Shown here: positions 59,513 to 64,000 of the stretch, in pieces | Layout: each line of letters starts with the position of its first letter | How positions within the stretch are numbered: position 1 is the first letter of the stretch | From: Clostridiaceae bacterium | GTDB lineage: Bacteria; Bacillota; Clostridia; Tissierellales; Sporanaerobacteraceae | Length of the DNA stretch: 64,000 bases | Reading direction: 5' to 3' | Assembly: GCA_019391515.1 (NCBI GenBank) | Contig: JAHXQP010000030.1 | Coordinates: forward strand, 62,001-126,000 | Program-made: the position numbers and the translations under genes | The notes under the pieces: model-generated | Databases searched by the model: none | What the model saw: only the letters and a program-made list of their open reading frames with translations | What the model was told of the DNA's origin: nothing

Positions 59513-60805
59513 TTAATTGTATATAGCTTTTAATGCTTCATAATTTGCTTTAATAGTATATTCTATATCTTCATCAGTAAGAGCAGTAGACAAAAACATA
59601 CATTCAAATTGAGCTGGTGGAAGCATTATTCCACGGCTTAACATTTCGTTAAAATATTTAGCATATATTTTAGTATCACAGGATTGAACATCGTCAAAGT
59701 TTTCAAAAGGTCCTTTTCCAAAGAAAAGGGTTAGCATGCTCTTAAATCTTACAATAGTTGCATCTATATTTAATTCTTCTATGTTTTTCTTGATTCCTTC
59801 TTCTAGCATAATCGCCTTTTTTTCTAATTCGCTATATATATCTTTATTTTCACTTAAAGTTTTAAGGTTTTTATAACCTACATGCATAGCTAGTGGGTTT
59901 CCAGAAAGGGTACCTGCTTGATATACTGGACCTGTTGGAGATACCATTTCCATTATCTCTCTTTTTCCGCCGTAAGCACCAACTGGAAAGCCTCCACCAA
60001 TTATTTTACCAAAACAAGCCATATCTGGTTCAATTCCATATATCTCACTAGCTCCACCATAGCTTACCCTAAATCCTGTTATTACTTCATCAAATATAAG
60101 TACCGAACCATTTTCTTTAGTTATATTCCTAAGGCCTTCTAAAAATTCTTTCTTTGCCGGAACTAACCCCATATTCCCTGCTACAGGCTCTATTATTATA
60201 GCTGCTATATCATCTCCAAATTTTTCAAAAGCCTTCTCAACATCTTCTAAATCATTATATCTACAAACTATAGTGTTCTTTACAATATCTGAAGGAACTC
60301 CACTACTAGTAGGTACTCCATAGGTTATAGCTCCCGAACCTGATTTTACAAGCAAACAATCATTATGTCCATGATAACAACCTTCAAATTTTATTATTTT
60401 ATCTCTACCAGTATATCCTCTAGCTACTCTTATGGCGCTCATAGTAGCCTCCGTACCAGAATTCACCATTCTAACCATTTCTACAGCATTATATGAATCT
60501 ACAATATGTTTTGCCATATCTACTTCTATTTTTGTAGGTAACCCAAAGCTTATTCCACTTTTTAAAATACCTTCTACATCTTCCAATAACTTCTCATTAG
60601 AATGTCCAAGTATTAAGGGACCCCATGAACAAATATAGTCAATATAAGTATTTCCGTCCTCATCTTCTATTTTACTTCCAAGTCCACTTTTAACAAATAC
60701 TGGGTCAGCTCCAACAGATTTAAAAGCTCTAACAGGACTATTTACTCCTCCTGGAATATATTTTACAGCTTCTTCATATACTTTTTTTGACTTATCAAAA
60801 TCCAC
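59513..60805 (-). CDS. hemL: Glutamate-1-semialdehyde 2,1-aminomutase HemL
   Basis: A 430-residue PLP enzyme that makes 5-aminolevulinate from glutamate-1-semialdehyde. Marks are VNSGTEATMSAIRVARGYTG, EGCYHGHNDCLLVKSGSGA, LIFDEVITGFRVSYGGASE and the PLP lysine in CFGKIIGGGFPVGAYGG. It shows the C5 route to tetrapyrroles. Start GTG 60805 follows AAAAGGAGTTGATAAT. It follows hemB and precedes the cobalamin riboswitch. Confidence 0.95.
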   Translation of the reverse strand: MDFDKSKKVYEEAVKYIPGGVNSPVRAFKSVGADPVFVKSGLGSKIEDEDGNTYIDYICSWGPLILGHSNEKLLEDVEGILKSGISFGLPTKIEVDMAKHIVDSYNAVEMVRMVNSGTEATMSAIRVARGYTGRDKIIKFEGCYHGHNDCLLVKSGSGAITYGVPTSSGVPSDIVKNTIVCRYNDLEDVEKAFEKFGDDIAAIIIEPVAGNMGLVPAKKEFLEGLRNITKENGSVLIFDEVITGFRVSYGGASEIYGIEPDMACFGKIIGGGFPVGAYGGKREIMEMVSPTGPVYQAGTLSGNPLAMHVGYKNLKTLSENKDIYSELEKKAIMLEEGIKKNIEELNIDATIVRFKSMLTLFFGKGPFENFDDVQSCDTKIYAKYFNEMLSRGIMLPPAQFECMFLSTALTDEDIEYTIKANYEALKAIYN

Positions 60806-60823
60806 ATTATCAACTCCTTTTAG

Positions 60824-61792
60824 CTATTTTAACATTTTAGCTACATCTTTAGCAAAATATGAAATAATGATATCTGCTCCTGCCCTCTTAATTGAAAGTA
60901 AAGATTCCAATATAGCTGTTTCATCTAGAAGCCCTTCTTTTACAGCTAACTTAAGCATTGAATACTCTCCACTTACATTATAAGCGGCTAAAGGCATATT
61001 AAAATTATCCTTTGATCTTCTTATAATATCTAGATAGGAAAGGGCTGGTTTTACCATTATTATATCTGCTCCTTCCATTATGTCCAATTCAATCTCTCTA
61101 ATAGCCTCATCTGTATTGGCTGGATCCATTTGATAAGATTTTCTGTCTCCAAAAGCCGGTGATGAATCTGCTGCATCTCTAAATGGACCATAAAAAGCAG
61201 AAGCATATTTAGCACTATAAGCCATTATAGGAATAGTTTCAAATCCATTTTCATCTAAACAATTTCTAATATACTCTATTCTACCATCCATCATATCGGA
61301 AGGAGCTACCATATCCGCCCCTGCTCTGGCATGGCTTAAAGCTATTTTGCCTAGATATTCTAGTGTTTTATCATTATCTACATATCCATTTTCTAAAAGA
61401 ATTCCACAATGTCCATGAGAAGTGTATTCACACATACATACATCTGTTATAACATACATTTGAGGAAAAACTTTTTTAATTTCTCTTACAGCCCTTTGTA
61501 TAATTCCATCTTCGGTATAACCTTCCGTACCAAATTCATCCTTATTCTCTGGAATTCCAAATAACAAAATAGCTTTTATTCCTAAACTTTCTACTTCTTC
61601 TATCTCCTTCAATACCTTGTCCACTGAATAACGATAGATTCCTTCCATAGAAGGTATTTCTTCCTTAATTCCTGTACCTTCTTGAACAAATATTGGATAA
61701 ATAAAGTCTTCAATAGAAAGTTTAGTCTCCCTTATTAGACTTCTAATAATTTCATTTTTTCTAAGCCTTCTAGGCCTATTTAATATTTCCAT
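60824..61792 (-). CDS. hemB: Porphobilinogen synthase (5-aminolevulinate dehydratase) HemB
   Basis: A 322-residue enzyme condensing two aminolevulinates to porphobilinogen. The zinc cysteines are in [15 protein letters not shown], and the active-site lysines are in [18 protein letters not shown] and [17 protein letters not shown]. It overlaps the cobA/hemD stop by one base (TAATG) with AGGAGAAGC, so it is translationally coupled. Confidence 0.96.
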   Translation of the reverse strand: MEILNRPRRLRKNEIIRSLIRETKLSIEDFIYPIFVQEGTGIKEEIPSMEGIYRYSVDKVLKEIEEVESLGIKAILLFGIPENKDEFGTEGYTEDGIIQRAVREIKKVFPQMYVITDVCMCEYTSHGHCGILLENGYVDNDKTLEYLGKIALSHARAGADMVAPSDMMDGRIEYIRNCLDENGFETIPIMAYSAKYASAFYGPFRDAADSSPAFGDRKSYQMDPANTDEAIREIELDIMEGADIIMVKPALSYLDIIRRSKDNFNMPLAAYNVSGEYSMLKLAVKEGLLDETAILESLLSIKRAGADIIISYFAKDVAKMLK

Positions 61793-63297
61793 TATGCTTC
61801 TCCTTCCTTTAACAATATATCCATTATCCCATCCACTGTATATTTCTCTGCTTCACTATATACTTTATATCCATTTTGTTTTATAGTCTTTGATGTAATA
61901 GGACCAATAGATACTATCTTTCCTTTACCTAAAACATCTTTACTTCTATCACCTAATATCTCTACAAAATTATTAAAAGTTGAAGGACTTGTGAAAGTAA
62001 AGTAAATTTCTTCTTTATCATTTAAAAACTCCATTAGCTCATCAGGATTACACTGCTCTTTTAAAGTATCATAAATCTTAACTTCATCTACTTTGCATAG
62101 TTTTGAAAGCTCTTCCACTAAATAAGGTCTTGCACTCTTAGCCCTTGGAATTAGAACTCTATCTTTGCCATTTAAAATACTTTTTAATTCTTCTGCTAAA
62201 GCCTCAGCTACGTATTCATTTGGAATAATATCTGGTTTTATTCCATACTTTTCTATAGCTTTTCCTGTTTTAGGACCAATTGCTCCAATCTTTAGGCCTC
62301 CTAATCTTCTAGAATCATAGCCAAGAGAAAACAATTTTTCGAAAAATATATCTGCTCCATTTTTACTAGTTAATATAATATAAGTATATCTATCTATATT
62401 TTCAATAGCTTCATCCAATTCTAAATTAGGAGATATTTCATCTATTTTAATAGTTGGAAATTCATAGGTTATAGCTCCAAGTTCTTTAAGTTGACTAACA
62501 GACCCTTTTTTTTGCGATTTAGCCCTAGTTATAACTACAGTTTTGCCAAATAACGGTTTCTTATCAAAAAAGTTAAGGTTTTTTCTTAATTTAACTACTT
62601 CTCCTACCGCTATAAGACTTGGTGGAGTTATTTTTTCTTTCAATGCTTTTTCATATATATTTGAAAGATTACCTTCAACTACCCTTTGATAAGGTGTTGT
62701 AGCCCAATTTATTATGGCTACAGGTGTATCTTCAGGTTTACCATTTTCAATAAGATTTTCACATATCTTTTTCAAATTTGAAACTCCCATTAAAAACACA
62801 AGAGTACCTTTTAATTTTGCTAGTGAACTCCAATTCAGTTCTTCGTTTTCATCTTTCAAATGTCCAGTTATGACATGGAAAGATGAAGCATAGTCTCTAT
62901 GGGTTATAGGTATTCCAGCATAAGCTAATCCTCCAATAGGAGAAGTAACCCCTGGTACAGTTTCAAAAGGAATATCCCTCTTAATTAAATATTCCCCTTC
63001 TTCTCCCCCTCTTCCAAATACATAGGGGTCTCCTCCTTTAAGCCTTGCAACAATATTGCCATCTAAAGCTTCCCTATATATTATTTCATTTATTTCATCT
63101 TGGGTTTTAGCATGGTTTTTTGCTTCTTTTCCCACATATATAAATTTACAGTTTTCCCTTGCTTCTTCCAATAAGCTGTCATTTGCCAACCTATCATATA
63201 CTATTACATCCGCATTCTTTATACATTTTAGCCCTTTTACAGTTATTAAACTAGAATCTCCTGGACCAGCTCCTATTAAATATACTTTTCCCTTCAT
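61792..63297 (-). CDS. Fused uroporphyrinogen-III methyltransferase/synthase (CobA-HemD)
   Basis: A 501-residue bifunctional protein. Residues 1-245 are [24 protein letters not shown], the SAM-binding [36 protein letters not shown] and [13 protein letters not shown]. Residues 250-501 are the HemD-like synthase ([40 protein letters not shown], ending [16 protein letters not shown] and [20 protein letters not shown]). It makes uroporphyrinogen III and methylates it to precorrin-2/sirohydrochlorin. Such fusions are common in clostridia. It overlaps hemC by 4 bases. Confidence 0.95.
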   Translation of the reverse strand: MKGKVYLIGAGPGDSSLITVKGLKCIKNADVIVYDRLANDSLLEEARENCKFIYVGKEAKNHAKTQDEINEIIYREALDGNIVARLKGGDPYVFGRGGEEGEYLIKRDIPFETVPGVTSPIGGLAYAGIPITHRDYASSFHVITGHLKDENEELNWSSLAKLKGTLVFLMGVSNLKKICENLIENGKPEDTPVAIINWATTPYQRVVEGNLSNIYEKALKEKITPPSLIAVGEVVKLRKNLNFFDKKPLFGKTVVITRAKSQKKGSVSQLKELGAITYEFPTIKIDEISPNLELDEAIENIDRYTYIILTSKNGADIFFEKLFSLGYDSRRLGGLKIGAIGPKTGKAIEKYGIKPDIIPNEYVAEALAEELKSILNGKDRVLIPRAKSARPYLVEELSKLCKVDEVKIYDTLKEQCNPDELMEFLNDKEEIYFTFTSPSTFNNFVEILGDRSKDVLGKGKIVSIGPITSKTIKQNGYKVYSEAEKYTVDGIMDILLKEGEA

Positions 63298-64000
63298 CTG
63301 CTATCCCTCTCCCTAATCATTGTATTTGCCAGGTCATAACCTAATTTTTCTAGAGAATCTTTGCTTCCTTCCAATCTTTTATTAACGAGTACACTTCCAT
63401 CTTCCGTTCCCAAAAACCCTTCTAGAACTACTTTTTCATCATAGATTTCACAATAAGCTCCTATTGGTACCTTACAACTTCCACCTGTCCCCTTTAGGAA
63501 TCCTCGTTCTACTTTTGCTTGTATTTCTGTTTTTTCATGAGAAATACTCTTTAAGATTTCTTCCATTTTCTTGTCATCTTTTCTTATTTCAATGGCAAGT
63601 ATTCCTTGACAAGGAGAAGGTAAAACTATTTCTTTATCTAAATATACAATCCTATCCTTTAAAGTTTTATCAAGGCCTAGTCTTTTAATTCCTGCTGCCG
63701 CTAATACTACTCCATCTAATTTTTCTAATTCTATTTTTTTAATCCTAGTATCTATATTTCCCCTTATTTCTATTATATTTAAATCCCTTCTATATCTAAG
63801 AAGTTGATATTTTCTTCTCTTGCTTCCCGTTCCGATTTTTGCTCCAATAGGTAACTCATCCAAACTATTTAAGCCTTCTCTAAGAACTAGAACATCTCTA
63901 TAATCCTCTCTTTCAGGTACATAAGATAGTTTCAATCCTTCAGGAATTACTCCAGGCATGTCTTTCATGCTATGAACTGCCATATCTATTTCTCCATTTA
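63294..64000 (-). CDS. hemC: Hydroxymethylbilane synthase HemC, N-terminus beyond the window
   Basis: The frame is open to the edge and reads NGEIDMAVHSMKDMPGVIPE at the cut, the internal motif of HemC (substrate-binding lysine region), so about 70-80 N-terminal residues are missing. Inside the window are AKIGTGSKRRKYQLLRYRRD, IRGNIDTRIKKIELEKLDGV and the dipyrromethane cofactor cysteine in GTGGSCKVPIGAYCEIYDEK. It polymerises four porphobilinogens. It is the upstream member of the coupled hemC-cobA/hemD-hemB-hemL set. Confidence 0.95.
   Translation of the reverse strand, partial: NGEIDMAVHSMKDMPGVIPEGLKLSYVPEREDYRDVLVLREGLNSLDELPIGAKIGTGSKRRKYQLLRYRRDLNIIEIRGNIDTRIKKIELEKLDGVVLAAAGIKRLGLDKTLKDRIVYLDKEIVLPSPCQGILAIEIRKDDKKMEEILKSISHEKTEIQAKVERGFLKGTGGSCKVPIGAYCEIYDEKVVLEGFLGTEDGSVLVNKRLEGSKDSLEKLGYDLANTMIRERDSR

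Noticed and set aside
1-64000. tRNA or rRNA genes
   Set aside because: No cloverleaf-like GC-rich stretch with a TTCGA loop or rRNA motif was noticed anywhere in the window.

Overview
The window is AT-rich, densely packed DNA from a low-GC anaerobic Firmicute, probably of the Clostridia/Tissierellia type. Evidence: clostridial T-box, cobalamin and ANTAR RNA switches, strong GGAGG ribosome sites, the anaerobic cobalt chelatase CbiK next to a glutamate-route hem cluster, a molybdenum hydroxylase, and iron-regulated flavodoxin/DUF3793 genes. The species cannot be fixed from the sequence alone.

Layout. 0.1-2.4 kb: housekeeping genes (LURP-one-like protein, dCMP deaminase, RNase H, isochorismatase-like hydrolase). 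2.5-4.3 kb: a T-box-controlled amino-acid/sodium symporter. 4.3-20.3 kb: a complete ethanolamine-utilization (eut) bacterial microcompartment operon on the minus strand, in the order eutS-P-V-W-[RNA switch]-A-B-C-L-K-E-M-T-pduL-J-(conserved unknown)-N-(small protein)-M-H-G. The two-component pair EutV/EutW should control it by antitermination: two-hairpin ANTAR targets overlap terminators upstream of both eutS and eutA. EutBC makes acetaldehyde inside the shell (EutS, L, K, M x2, N). EutE, PduL and EutG carry it to acetyl-CoA, acetyl-phosphate and ethanol. EutT supplies adenosylcobalamin, EutA reactivates the lyase and EutH imports substrate.

20.3-32.3 kb: nitroreductase, deoxyribosyltransferase-like protein, flavin oxidoreductase, a zinc phospholipase C-like gene without a normal start codon, a PadR/membrane-protein pair, a drug/metabolite transporter, and an iron-limitation block (two half-ABC exporters, AraC regulator, NOSP-type protein, DUF3793 protein, flavodoxin) with three Fur-like boxes. 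32.4-38.2 kb: a three-subunit molybdenum hydroxylase with a membrane protein, a MobA/MocA-like nucleotidyltransferase and a convergent XdhC. 38.3-41.6 kb: VanZ-family protein, AAA ATPase and an XRE/membrane pair.

41.6-50 kb is a decaying accessory region: toxin-antitoxin pair, broken doc gene, truncated IS1182-type transposase, two related hairpin repeats, an ABC-2 export system, and copies of the 3' end of an rRNA uracil methyltransferase gene that look like old integration sites next to the intact rlmD. 50-58.3 kb: rlmD, a WG-repeat lipoprotein, an orphan cas6 with no CRISPR array or other cas gene in view, NAD(P)H-hydrate epimerase and a SWIM/SNF2 helicase. 58.4-64 kb: hemC (cut by the window edge)-cobA/hemD-hemB-hemL, then a cobalamin riboswitch and cbiK, the siroheme/B12 pathway whose product the eut system consumes.

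The most interesting signals lie in the eut operon. The EutK-like shell protein is split by a nine-A slippery run, with an intact C-terminal domain waiting in the -1 frame. A roughly 45-residue module is shared by three different proteins of the same operon (EutT, the conserved unknown and the small protein). All of this comes from reading the sequence; no database search was run.
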